Part shown: positions 25,215-33,161 of the stretch, piece after piece
How the letters are laid out: each line of letters begins with the position of its first letter
Numbering within the stretch: position 1 is the first letter of the stretch
Assembly: GCA_964556565.1 (NCBI GenBank)
Contig: CAZKWF010000002.1
Span: forward strand, 99,512 to 163,511
DNA length: 64,000 nt
From: SOJZ01 sp964556565
GTDB lineage: Archaea; Thermoproteota; Bathyarchaeia; Bathyarchaeales; Bathyarchaeaceae
Direction: 5' to 3'
Notes under the pieces: model-generated
Databases searched by the model: none
Told to the model about the DNA's origin: nothing
What the model saw: the letters and a program-made list of their open reading frames with translations, nothing else
Translations under genes and position numbers: made by a program

Positions 25215-25610
25215 TTAACCTTTCGTCCGCGTTATTTTCGTTCTGCCCAAAATGCGCCAGTATTCAACTTCAACACCGGAGACAAGCTTTGACTTTAATC
25301 CTTTCTCTTCAGGCAAGGGGGCTTCAAATATTTCATATGTTTCTAGGTCCATCACCTGAACAGCCGACGGCAATATCGCAACGACTTGACCTCCCTTTTT
25401 CTCAATGAGAGGCACTTCAGCTTGTGCACTAACCGGCTTGACAAACGTTCTTTTTGCTCCATCAAACGTGCCTATAGCTACGATTCTCGCCTTTGCAGAG
25501 CCGTGTTTTCCCGGCTTTGACTTTGTTACACTGACGATGCGGCATGGTTCTCCGTCAACGATTACGTAACTGCCAACTCTCAAGGCTCCTACTTCCATGG
25601 GCTTACTCAT
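25215..25610 (-). CDS. eif5a: Translation factor eIF5A
   Basis: A 131-residue protein with an N-terminal SH3-like domain carrying the hypusination loop 'SKPGKHGSAKARI' (modified Lys K35) and a C-terminal OB domain ('AVQVMDLETYEIFEAPLPEE'). Hypusine-modified aIF5A promotes elongation at stalling motifs. It is a single gene, divergent from NAD kinase, with about 140 nt of AT-rich promoter DNA between them. Confidence 0.96.
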   Translation of the reverse strand: MSKPMEVGALRVGSYVIVDGEPCRIVSVTKSKPGKHGSAKARIVAIGTFDGAKRTFVKPVSAQAEVPLIEKKGGQVVAILPSAVQVMDLETYEIFEAPLPEEKGLKSKLVSGVEVEYWRILGRTKITRTKG

Positions 25611-25703
25611 TTTTCTTTCACCTTGTCACACAGCAATTCTTACAACGTGATTTATAGATTAAGGTATCGCTGTAACGTTGTAAATTAACAGATGAATTAA
25701 CCA

Positions 25704-25711
25704 TTTAAATA
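25704..25711 (+). promoter_or_regulatory. TATA-like element of the nadK-nob1 transcript
   Basis: TTTAAATA lies 42-49 nt upstream of the nadK ATG at 25753, consistent with a leader of about 18 nt. Confidence 0.45.
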
Positions 25712-25752
25712 GTTAATTTTCAGCATTCTCTTATATCAGGTTTAAGCAGTAA

Positions 25753-26628
25753 ATGTTAGTCGTTGCGTTGGAGGAAATAGGACTGTTTAATACCGTGGGT
25801 TTAGTTGCACGCGTTGACCGAAAAGCTGCGTTGAAACTTGCAACAGAACTGCTAACTCACCTCGAAGCTAAAGGACTGTCTATATTTCTTGAGACAAAAC
25901 TAGCAAGGCATATCAACAAGACCGAGGCCGCCTTGCCGCTGAAAAAAATGACGCCTGATCTAATCGTCACAATAGGCGGCGACGGCACCATCCTGAGAAC
26001 ATGCCTTCAAATTCCGAAGCCTGAACCCCCCATTCTAGCCATTAACATGGGTGTGCGAGGTTTCCTAGCAGAAGTCAATCCTGAAGAAGGGTTAGATGCA
26101 TTGGACAAATGTTTGGAAGGAAAATTCATGCTTGAACGTTACATGAAACTTGCAGCTTTTATAGCAGGCACCCGACTGCCCGACGGTTTGAATGAAGTTT
26201 TCATCACGTCCCACGCACCAGCTAAGCTTTTGTACGCTAGAATATGGAAGGATGGTGAGGCGGTGGCAGAATGTCGAGCTGACGGAGTAGTGGTTGCGTC
26301 CCAAGCTGGCTCAACGGGATATTCGTTGTCGGGAGGGGGTCCAGTGTTGGACCCGGAAGTTGACGCTTTCGTTTTAACTCCTATTTGTCCGCTCACCGTT
26401 TTTCATCCTATAGTTTTTTCTGCAAAATCCACAGTTAGCATTGAGCTTCTTAAACCTAAAAGGGCGGTTGTGGTGATTGACGGGGATTATCAAATGAAGA
26501 TGGAACCAAAGAATCCACGCATTACGATTAAAAAGTCAGAATACGAGTCCTCTTTCGTTCGGTTTGAAGGCAATTTTTATCATCGTTTGAAGGGTCGGCT
26601 TCTTTTCTCTAGAGGGGAAAAGCTCTGA
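25753..26628 (+). CDS. nadK: NAD kinase
   Basis: A 291-residue protein with the signature 'IVTIGGDGTILRTC' (GGDG at 75-78), 'NMGVRGFLAEV' and 'ADGVVVASQAGSTGYSLSGGGPVL', which form the ATP/NAD site. It phosphorylates NAD to NADP. The stop TGA overlaps the proposed CTG start of nob1 (CTGA), so the two genes are translationally coupled. Confidence 0.94.
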   Translation: MLVVALEEIGLFNTVGLVARVDRKAALKLATELLTHLEAKGLSIFLETKLARHINKTEAALPLKKMTPDLIVTIGGDGTILRTCLQIPKPEPPILAINMGVRGFLAEVNPEEGLDALDKCLEGKFMLERYMKLAAFIAGTRLPDGLNEVFITSHAPAKLLYARIWKDGEAVAECRADGVVVASQAGSTGYSLSGGGPVLDPEVDAFVLTPICPLTVFHPIVFSAKSTVSIELLKPKRAVVVIDGDYQMKMEPKNPRITIKKSEYESSFVRFEGNFYHRLKGRLLFSRGEKL

Positions 26629-27158
26629 CGGCGATTAAGAGGAAGGCCCTCGTCTTAGATGCCTCTGCGTTCATAGCAGGCTTTGATCCTCTTTCACTCA
26701 ATGATAGACAATATTCAGTTCCTCTGGTGAGAATGGAACTTTTTGCAAACTCGATGCCCTCCATGCGGTTTAACACAGCGGTGGAAGGTGGGAGATTGAA
26801 AGTTAGGACCCCGAGCACATCTTCCATAGAAAAGGTTGAAGAAGCTTCTGAAAAGGTTGGGGATGTGCTCCTTTCTAAGGCGGATAGGCAGGTTTTGGCT
26901 CTGGCTCTCGAATTGAAGGATGAGGGTTATGATCCACGGATTGTAACGGATGATTACTCTATTCAGAACGTGGCCAACCTGGTGGGAGTAGAATTCGCGT
27001 CTCTCATGACTTTTGGCATACGGTACCGCTTATACTGGATCAAATATTGCCCCGCGTGCCACCGGAAATATCCTTCAGACTATAAACATAAACATTGTGA
27101 AATCTGTGGCACCGAGGTTAAGAGAAGGCCCCTGAGAAGAAAGCCTGTAAGGAAATAG
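26625..27158 (+). CDS. nob1: Endoribonuclease Nob1, apparent CTG start
   Basis: A PIN domain followed by a zinc ribbon. The acidic catalytic residues lie in 'LVLDASAFIAG', 'LVRMELFAN', 'SKADRQVLALA' and 'IVTDDYSIQN'. The ribbon is 'YCPACHRKYP...HCEICGTEV'. Nob1 cleaves the 3' end of 16S rRNA. The first conventional start (GTG 26727) would remove the catalytic 'LDASAF' strand. The frame is open back to a stop at 26609-26611 with no ATG, GTG or TTG. CTG at 26625 overlaps the nadK stop and lies 7 nt after GAGGGG, giving 177 aa, right for Nob1. Confidence 0.88.
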   Translation: MTAIKRKALVLDASAFIAGFDPLSLNDRQYSVPLVRMELFANSMPSMRFNTAVEGGRLKVRTPSTSSIEKVEEASEKVGDVLLSKADRQVLALALELKDEGYDPRIVTDDYSIQNVANLVGVEFASLMTFGIRYRLYWIKYCPACHRKYPSDYKHKHCEICGTEVKRRPLRRKPVRK

Positions 27159-27206
27159 GGAAAGAGGCAGAGTCTTGATGCATTTTTTGGGGTCTTTTCG
27201 TAGGTA

Positions 27207-27962
27207 TCAGAGCCTCTTTTGCATGGTATGTTCATGAACCTTCACAGCCGTGACTAGAAAGACGATTGCGAATGCTACAAGAACTGTAAGGTCAAGCTCA
27301 ATTGGATAGTAACTAATGCCTTGTATGGAATATCTTGCCAAGTCTGTGAAATATGTTAGAGGAGAAATCGAAGAGATTGTTTTGCCCCATAAGGGCAGTT
27401 GCTCTATTGGAATGAAAACTCCGCTTATGAAAATTAGTGGGAATTTGACCATTGATGACAACATCATTACGCCGGCTGGGGTATCCGTGGGAGGATAGGC
27501 GGATAATAGTATACTGAATGATGCGAAACAGAATGTTCCGAGAATAATTCCAAGTCCTAGAATCAAGGGATTTGAAATTTCGACACCAATGAACAAGCTA
27601 ACGATTACAGGAAATACAGAAACAAGGGCTCCGAAAAGGAATGACGAAAGCACGTCGCCGAAGAAGATTGCCCAGATGGAAATGGGAGAGGATATAAGTC
27701 TTTCCAAAGTTTTTGCTCTTGCCTCCCATGGAACGATTGCAGGTCCAACTGAAGTAGCCGTGAAAAAGGCGGTCATTCCAAGCATTCCTGGTACAAGAGC
27801 TTCAGCAGGCATGTTTCGCCCGATGTAGAATGACAGAAAAAGAAAGAAGGGAACTAGAAGGCCAAAAATGACGACTGGGCCTTTTGAATAATAGATGCGT
27901 ATATTCTTTTTGACGATGGCAAAAGACCGCTTGAACTGTTCCCAATAGCGACTATTTTCCAT
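27207..27962 (-). CDS. ABC-2 type exporter permease
   Basis: A 251-residue protein with six predicted membrane helices and the ABC-2 pattern ('AIVPWEARAKTLERLISSPIS', 'LSSMVKFPLIFISGVFIPIEQLPLWGKTISSISPLTYFTDLAR'). It pairs with the ATPase gene 15 nt upstream to form a DrrAB-like drug, lipid or metal exporter. It is the last gene of the operon whose first genes are a small Cys-rich protein and an ArsR regulator. Confidence 0.9.
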   Translation of the reverse strand: MENSRYWEQFKRSFAIVKKNIRIYYSKGPVVIFGLLVPFFLFLSFYIGRNMPAEALVPGMLGMTAFFTATSVGPAIVPWEARAKTLERLISSPISIWAIFFGDVLSSFLFGALVSVFPVIVSLFIGVEISNPLILGLGIILGTFCFASFSILLSAYPPTDTPAGVMMLSSMVKFPLIFISGVFIPIEQLPLWGKTISSISPLTYFTDLARYSIQGISYYPIELDLTVLVAFAIVFLVTAVKVHEHTMQKRL

Positions 27963-27977
27963 TAGAATGTCGCCACC

Positions 27978-28898
27978 TTAACTTTCCCTCACAAGTTTGA
28001 GAAACACATCTTCCAAAGTGGGTGCAAGTGTGTTAAGGGAAACAATTTCAAGTCTTTTTGAACGTGCAAAATCAACCAGCTTATCTAGTACTACACTGGG
28101 CTCGTCCACGTAGAGTCTTATCTTATCTCCCACCTTTTTTGCTTCCTTTACACCTTGAAACTTCGACAAATCTTCAACGTTTACTGCTTTGTCAAAGCTA
28201 ACTTCAATCGATTGTAGTCCACTACTTCGTAATCGAAGCTTTTCTGGGCTATCAATCGCTGCGATTTTACCGTGGTTGATGATCGCTATTCTGTCGCAAA
28301 GCTCGTTGGCTTCTGCCATGTTGTGCGTTGTCAAGAACACGGTTGCTCCATTTTTACTGAATTCTCGAATCATATCTTTTATTAGTCGTTGGCTCTCCAC
28401 ATCCAAGCCAAGGGTTGGCTCGTCTAAGAAGAGGATTTGAGGTTCACTAATCAATGCCATGCAGAGCAGCAGCTTCTGTTTCATCCCTCTTGAGAAACCC
28501 CTGACAAGGTGTTTCCTTCGCTCATAGAGTCCAAATTCTTCCAGAAGCTTGTTGGCTCTTTTCTCCCTGAGCTTTCTACTAACTCCATATAGTTCTCCGA
28601 TTAGCATAAGGTTGTTCCAAGCTGAGAGGTCCACGTATGCATTCGCCATTTCAGGAACAATTCCCATTAGTTGCCTAGTCTTGAGACCCTCTCTAAGAAT
28701 GTCATAGCCAAAGATCGAGGCTGTACCTTCATCTGGCTTAATTACGCCCGTAAGCATTCGAATTGTAGTAGTCTTACCTGCACCATTAGGCCCCAAGAAA
28801 CCAAAAAGCTCTCCTCTCCTAACTTGAAAGTTGATATGGTCAACGGCTACTAGCTCGCCAAAATGTTTCGTCAGGTTTGAAACTTCAAGTGCATTTTC
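27978..28898 (-). CDS. ABC exporter ATP-binding protein (start codon unresolved)
   Basis: Walker A 'GPNGAGKTTTIRML', Q-loop 'MGIVPEMANAYV', signature 'RGFSRGMKQKLLL', Walker B 'ILFLDEPTLGLD' and switch His 'LTTHNM' are all present. Conserved N-terminal sequence ('ALEVSNLTKHFGELVAVDHINFQV') continues upstream of the first TTG (28796), but no ATG, GTG or TTG occurs in that frame before a stop. An out-of-frame ATG overlaps the site (28895-28893), so either a one-base sequencing deletion or a non-standard start is likely. The coding region touches the arsR stop. Confidence 0.88.
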   Translation of the reverse strand, partial: ENALEVSNLTKHFGELVAVDHINFQVRRGELFGFLGPNGAGKTTTIRMLTGVIKPDEGTASIFGYDILREGLKTRQLMGIVPEMANAYVDLSAWNNLMLIGELYGVSRKLREKRANKLLEEFGLYERRKHLVRGFSRGMKQKLLLCMALISEPQILFLDEPTLGLDVESQRLIKDMIREFSKNGATVFLTTHNMAEANELCDRIAIINHGKIAAIDSPEKLRLRSSGLQSIEVSFDKAVNVEDLSKFQGVKEAKKVGDKIRLYVDEPSVVLDKLVDFARSKRLEIVSLNTLAPTLEDVFLKLVRES

Positions 28899-29244
28899 AC
28901 TGTTCGTGGCTAGGCACCTCTGGCAAATCCGTTAAGAGATTAATTCGGATTTCCTTGGTTTTCAATTTCCAAATCTTTTCAGGAGCACCACCCCCGATCT
29001 CTCGATATTCAGCTAATTCGATAATGCCCGCCTCTTCCAGTTCGGAAAGATGATAATAGAGCCCTGACCTAGAAAGACTCTCTCCGGCGTCCTTTAACCC
29101 CTCGAAAATTTCATTAGTACTTATTGCCCCGTCCCCTATGAGGCGTATAATCACCCATCTAGTTGGACAATGAAGAGCCCTGAAGTACTTCTGAAATTTA
29201 CCAGACTCCTGTGGACAGCGCCCTTTACATCCGTCGCCGCACAT
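28897..29244 (-). CDS. ArsR-like winged-helix regulator of the exporter operon
   Basis: A 115-residue wHTH protein: 'CPTRWVIIRLIGDGAISTNEIFEGLKDAGESLSRSGLYYHLSELEEAGIIEL'. The N-terminus is Cys-rich ('MCGDGCKGRCPQES'), suggesting metal or thiol sensing. It lies between a small Cys-containing protein and the ABC genes and probably binds the palindrome at 29514-29527. The ligand is unknown. Confidence 0.82.
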   Translation of the reverse strand: MCGDGCKGRCPQESGKFQKYFRALHCPTRWVIIRLIGDGAISTNEIFEGLKDAGESLSRSGLYYHLSELEEAGIIELAEYREIGGGAPEKIWKLKTKEIRINLLTDLPEVPSHEQ

Positions 29245-29316
29245 CGAGCTCTCACCTGAATTAACCCTTTGAACTGAAAACCACTTCCCATGCCACCCGC
29301 AAGATGGTTAACGAGT

Positions 29317-29472
29317 TTATGTCTCTTTCAGATGTTTTTCAGCGTAGCTTAGGACGACATCAGCATCTTCGAATTTGCCTTTGGAAATCAACTTTCGTGC
29401 TTCACTTATGTGTTTTAACGCACAGCCTTTCCGATCATGTTCAAACTCACATTTCTCTTCTTCTTTGCACAT
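29317..29472 (-). CDS. Small cysteine-containing protein, first gene of the exporter operon
   Basis: A 51-residue protein ('MCKEEEKCEFEHDRKGCALKHISEARKL...'), with C2, C8 and C17 in an acidic N-terminal part and an alpha-helical C-terminal half. The ATG at 29472 is chosen because a TTG at 29508 would lie at or before the start site predicted from the TATA box at 29529-29535. It may bind metal. I do not recognise a family. Confidence 0.55.
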   Translation of the reverse strand: MCKEEEKCEFEHDRKGCALKHISEARKLISKGKFEDADVVLSYAEKHLKET

Positions 29473-29513
29473 GCATGTCCCTTCTTGGCTATTTGATGAT
29501 GTTATCAAAAATA

Positions 29514-29527
29514 CTGTAATATTACAG
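29514..29527. promoter_or_regulatory. Perfect palindromic operator at the exporter operon promoter
   Basis: CTGTAATATTACAG is a perfect 14-bp palindrome. It lies between a TATA-like element (29529-29535, minus strand) and the predicted start near 29506, the ideal position for a repressor. The nearest candidate is the ArsR-like protein encoded two genes downstream. Confidence 0.65.
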
Positions 29528-29655
29528 GAATATAAGCTTTTTCAATAACACCCAGACTTGTTTACTGCCACAGGATTAAGAGAAAAGTAAACAAGACAAG
29601 CCACATATCTTGGGCTCACCCCAAAATCCCGTTTGAAGTCGTTTTCGGATTGTTT

Positions 29656-29826
29656 TGGCGCCGGGGAAGGGATTTGAACCCTTGAGGCTCAAAGAGCCAC
29701 TGGATCTCGACTCTGCCCCTTCTCCTAAGCTTCTATGATAGGAAAAAGGGTGTCCAGCGCATTACCACTCTGCCACCCCATGCTGAGACACAATATGTCT
29801 TGGCAACGGAGGACTAATACCCCGGC
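29656..29826 (-). tRNA. tRNA-Ser(CGA), interrupted at two positions
   Basis: The 3' half is clear: T-arm AAGGG-TTCAAAT-CCCTT, acceptor strand CCCCGGC, discriminator G and encoded CCA. A long variable arm (GGCTC-TTT-GAGCC) marks a class II tRNA. The anticodon stem CTGGA/TCCAG encloses a loop that becomes CTCGAGA (anticodon CGA) only if about 41 nt are removed between positions 32 and 33; that insert folds into a 12-bp stem. The 5' acceptor strand GCCGGGG (29826-29820), which pairs perfectly with CCCCGGC, is split from the D-arm by 44 nt bounded by GGGGT direct repeats (29819-29823 and 29775-29779). Removing both gives an 86-nt tRNA. Confidence 0.8.
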
Positions 29827-29961
29827 CCGTGTCTTTCCCAAACCCTCAAAGCCACTCTACATCTAAAAGCATTTTGTTCCACGCATCAAGTTCCGACAAA
29901 CCAAAACAACAAAACAATGCTCACAAAAAAATAGCCAGAAAGCAACTATAACAGAAGCCAT

Positions 29962-30038
29962 GACCCCCCTAGGTAGGGGGTCTAATAAGAGAGAATGAGA
30001 AACTGTAAAAAAATTATAGGGGGGGTCTAAAGAGAGAG
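29962..30038. repeat. G-run hairpin and imperfect direct repeat downstream of the PhoU-like gene
   Basis: GACCCCC (29962-29968) pairs with GGGGGTC (29976-29982). The element TAGGGGGTCTAA with a following AAGAGAGA (29974-29994) recurs at 30017-30038 as TAGGGGGGGTCTAA with AGAGAGAGA. On the minus strand these lie just after the PhoU-like gene, with T-runs between, so they may terminate its transcript. Function is inferred. Confidence 0.45.
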
Positions 30039-30068
30039 ACATACAAATAACGTAATAAAACATAAGCC

Positions 30069-31049
30069 TCAAACAGGCTTAGGCATCACCAAATCAGCAA
30101 TATCAACACTGTTATCATAAATCCGATTCATTAAAGAAGCCACAGCAAGAACATGCGTCGCAACATCAACAGACAAACCACCCATAGCAGCCTCAACCTC
30201 ACCAAACACAGATAAAACATTCTCTCTTTCATTCCTAACAGACTCAGCCACCGAAACACTGCGAGAGAACACAGCCCTCAAAGCATTCTCATGCGCCTCA
30301 TAAACCAACCCGTGAAAACGCAAAACAAACTGCAACAACTCCTTCGGAAGCTTCACACCCTTCAACTTAACCACCTTACCAGCAATCTGAACAGAACGAT
30401 CACCAATCGACTCAACCAAACTAGCCATCAAACGATAATCCAAACAATCAATAGGAAACACACCTAACTTCTCACTCAAACCTGGATTCTGAACAACCGT
30501 CCGCAAACTACGCACCAAAAGAAAATACAACCGATTAACCTCATTATCCCTCGCAACCACATTCTTAGCCAAATGCACATCACCCTCAACCAAAGCAGTC
30601 ACAGCATCCCGATGCATACCAGACGCAATAGAATATTCACGACGAAGAACCTTCCCAGGCGGAAAAGTAGAAAGCTCCAAAAGACACTGCATAACAATCT
30701 TAGAATAGTCCTCCTCAATAATTTCTAAGCCAACCAAACGAATCGACGCCTGCTTAACACGCTCACGATCAACAGAGCTTATCCTATCCTTCGCCTCAAC
30801 CCGAATAACGTCATACCCCAACAGATACTTCCCAACAATCTCACGATCAAGATACACAGAAGGCTTAATCACCGCCACCTGTGGAGCACGCTCCACATCA
30901 TACTTCGGATCAACACAAAGCCGCCCATCAGCCATCTCAGAAACCGCAACAACGGAACTACGCTGAAGCCCACTTCGCTCAGCCCACTCTTTAGGCACAC
31001 AAACAAAAAAAGTCCCACCACTTGTTTTCTGAACTCTCCGCAAATCCAT
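30069..31049 (-). CDS. AbrB-domain / PhoU-domain regulator
   Basis: A 326-residue protein. The N-terminal 45 residues form a SpoVT/AbrB-type DNA-binding domain ('VQKTSGGTFFVCVPKEWAERSGLQRSSVVAV'). The rest is helical, with two PhoU-type bundles ('VEGDVHLAKNVVARDNEVNRLYFLLVRSLRTV', 'LVESIGDRSVQIAGKVV', 'LMNRIYDNSVDIADLV'). Such archaeal proteins are thought to regulate phosphate uptake. No phosphate transporter is adjacent. Codon use and C-rich lower strand differ a little from neighbouring genes. Confidence 0.88.
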   Translation of the reverse strand: MDLRRVQKTSGGTFFVCVPKEWAERSGLQRSSVVAVSEMADGRLCVDPKYDVERAPQVAVIKPSVYLDREIVGKYLLGYDVIRVEAKDRISSVDRERVKQASIRLVGLEIIEEDYSKIVMQCLLELSTFPPGKVLRREYSIASGMHRDAVTALVEGDVHLAKNVVARDNEVNRLYFLLVRSLRTVVQNPGLSEKLGVFPIDCLDYRLMASLVESIGDRSVQIAGKVVKLKGVKLPKELLQFVLRFHGLVYEAHENALRAVFSRSVSVAESVRNERENVLSVFGEVEAAMGGLSVDVATHVLAVASLMNRIYDNSVDIADLVMPKPV

Positions 31050-31316
31050 ATCAAACCCTCAATACGAATATTAACTCATCTGAATAATAATCTATTATTA
31101 AAAGATAGATGAACAACGTCAGGATTAATAGAAAACATCAAAATAGGCATAGACTTGACGGAATAGAAATCACTAAAAATCATAAAAGAAGGATTTGACA
31201 TAATTGACACCCACCCCGCTTCACCCGCAAGGCGTTAAAAATGCCCACAAAAGACTGGCAAAAAATTCAACAGATTTTCATAAGCATTGGCTTAGAGGGA
31301 GGCTTAAACACGCATA

Positions 31317-31460
31317 TTGGCGCCACATGAAACTGACGCCGTGACTGCAACATCAACTGGACACCTTCACCTAAAAGGAAAAACAGAGCTAATAAGAGAC
31401 AATAAAGAAGGCTACATCGTCGTCCCAATAAAGAGTGACTGGAGAGTGCTACAATTATGA
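31317..31460 (+). CDS. Small ORF overlapping the PolD small-subunit start
   Basis: About 47 residues from TTG 31317 (39 from GTG 31341), ending '...GYIVVPIKSDWRVLQL'. Its TGA overlaps the dp1 ATG in an ATGA. The alternation of hydrophobic and polar residues looks protein-like, and the overlap implies coupling to DP1. I do not recognise it. Confidence 0.45.
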   Translation: MAPHETDAVTATSTGHLHLKGKTELIRDNKEGYIVVPIKSDWRVLQL

Positions 31461-33004
31461 GCGACAGACTTCAAAGAGCCGTTTCCTTCACAATAGCCGC
31501 AGGATATCAATTAGATAAACAAGCCTTCGATTTTTTAAACACACTCTCCCAAACAGAAGACCCTGTTAAATTAATGGAAGAAGTGGTCAAAAAAATAAAA
31601 AATCTCCCTCAGAAAACTTTGTTCATACAACGAAGCTTTCTAGAAGAGATTGCGGAAAAAACTCTTCCAAAGGTGAAAGAAGAGAAGCCTAGTTTGCTTA
31701 CACCTCTGTCGCCAATTCTAGAAGCCAAGAAGGGTTTTCACGCATTTGCAAAAGACATCGACGGAGACATAAAAGTAATAGAAGATCCAACAGATGAAAT
31801 ATGTGAAACCGGGTCCATTGAAGAATATCTAGAGTATTTCCAAGATCGCTTCCAAAGAACACAGAGGTTTCTAAGAAGAAGAATGGACGTTAAAGATGCG
31901 ACATCAATATCGGAGGCACTCAAATCTTCAGCTAACACAAAGGTGAAGATCATTGGCATGGTCACTGAAAAACGGGAACGCAAACAAAGGGTATTCTTAA
32001 CCGTTGAAGACTTGGAAACCAGCGCCACTGTACTTGTATCCCCAAGCACAAGCCAAGAGGTCATAAAAAAGGCACAGATGTTACTATTAGACCAAGTTGT
32101 TTGCATAAACGCCATCAAAGGAAGAAACGACTTGCTCATTGCAGAAGACATTGTTTGGCCTGACATGCCCAAAAGAAAACCCAACAAAGCCTCAATACCG
32201 GTCTACGCAGCACTCATATCAGACTTGCATATCGGAAGCAAAATGTTTATGCGAGAAGAATTTAGTCGGTTTGTGCTTTGGTTAAATGGGAAATTTGGAA
32301 ATGAAAGTTTGAAGAATCTGGCAAGCCATGTCAAATATGTGGTGGTCGCCGGCGATCTTGTAGATGGGATAGGGGTTTATCCGAGACAGTTAGACGAACT
32401 GGCGGTAACAGACATCTATGAACAGTATGGAATGGTCTCGAAATTCATTGAACAAATCCCAGATTATATCGAATTGATAATAATACCTGGAAACCACGAC
32501 GCGTCTCGGAAGGCATTACCTCAGCCCGCCATACCTAAAGATTACGCAGAGCCACTTCATGAATCTAGGAAAGTATATTCCCTAGGAAACCCAAGCACTG
32601 TGAGGCTTCACGAAGTCGAACTGCTTCTGTATCACGGACGTAGCCTAGATGATATTGTTGCATCCATTCCAAACGTAAGCTTTCAAACTCCGGACAAAGC
32701 CATGAAATTTCTTCTACAAAGCAGACATTTAGCGCCCGTTTACGGAAAAAAAACGCCTATAGCACCAGAAAAAAAAGACTTCATGGTCATAGAAAGACCA
32801 CCAGACATTTTCCACGCTGGACATGTGCATGTGATAAAGTATGACACTTATCGAGGAACACTTATCGTTAACTCGGGGACTTGGCAAAAGCAGACTGAAT
32901 TCCAAAAGAAAATGGGGGTTACTCCTAACCCAGGAATCGTTCCAATCGTAAATCTTCAAACATTACAAGTTACACCCATCAATTTTACAACATCTTATGC
33001 GTGA
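31457..33004 (+). CDS. polB: DNA polymerase D small subunit DP1
   Basis: A 515-residue protein. An N-terminal helical region and flexible linker are followed by an OB fold (about residues 160-240: 'VKIIGMVTEKRERKQRVFLTVEDLE'). The calcineurin-type phosphoesterase domain has the full metal-binding set 'ISDLHIGS', 'VVAGDLVDG', 'IIPGNHDAS' and 'FHAGHVHV', giving the 3'-5' proofreading exonuclease. The last residues carry no clear PIP motif. It is encoded beside Orc1/Cdc6 and the origin. Confidence 0.96.
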   Translation: MSDRLQRAVSFTIAAGYQLDKQAFDFLNTLSQTEDPVKLMEEVVKKIKNLPQKTLFIQRSFLEEIAEKTLPKVKEEKPSLLTPLSPILEAKKGFHAFAKDIDGDIKVIEDPTDEICETGSIEEYLEYFQDRFQRTQRFLRRRMDVKDATSISEALKSSANTKVKIIGMVTEKRERKQRVFLTVEDLETSATVLVSPSTSQEVIKKAQMLLLDQVVCINAIKGRNDLLIAEDIVWPDMPKRKPNKASIPVYAALISDLHIGSKMFMREEFSRFVLWLNGKFGNESLKNLASHVKYVVVAGDLVDGIGVYPRQLDELAVTDIYEQYGMVSKFIEQIPDYIELIIIPGNHDASRKALPQPAIPKDYAEPLHESRKVYSLGNPSTVRLHEVELLLYHGRSLDDIVASIPNVSFQTPDKAMKFLLQSRHLAPVYGKKTPIAPEKKDFMVIERPPDIFHAGHVHVIKYDTYRGTLIVNSGTWQKQTEFQKKMGVTPNPGIVPIVNLQTLQVTPINFTTSYA

Positions 33005-33161
33005 CAATTTACGTAACAAGTCTATCCACCAGTGAAAATTCACAAATGACTTCTCCACACCTAACAGCTCATAATGCTTCCAGACAATTTATGAATTGAA
33101 CTATGTTTCTCGAAAGCTCTCTGGCGAACTCACCAATCTTAAAACAGCAGTACCTTTATCT

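Noticed and set aside
29863..30072. 69-codon minus-strand ORF after the PhoU-like gene
   Set aside because: It spans the G-run hairpin and repeat, has no SD, and its product shows no domain.
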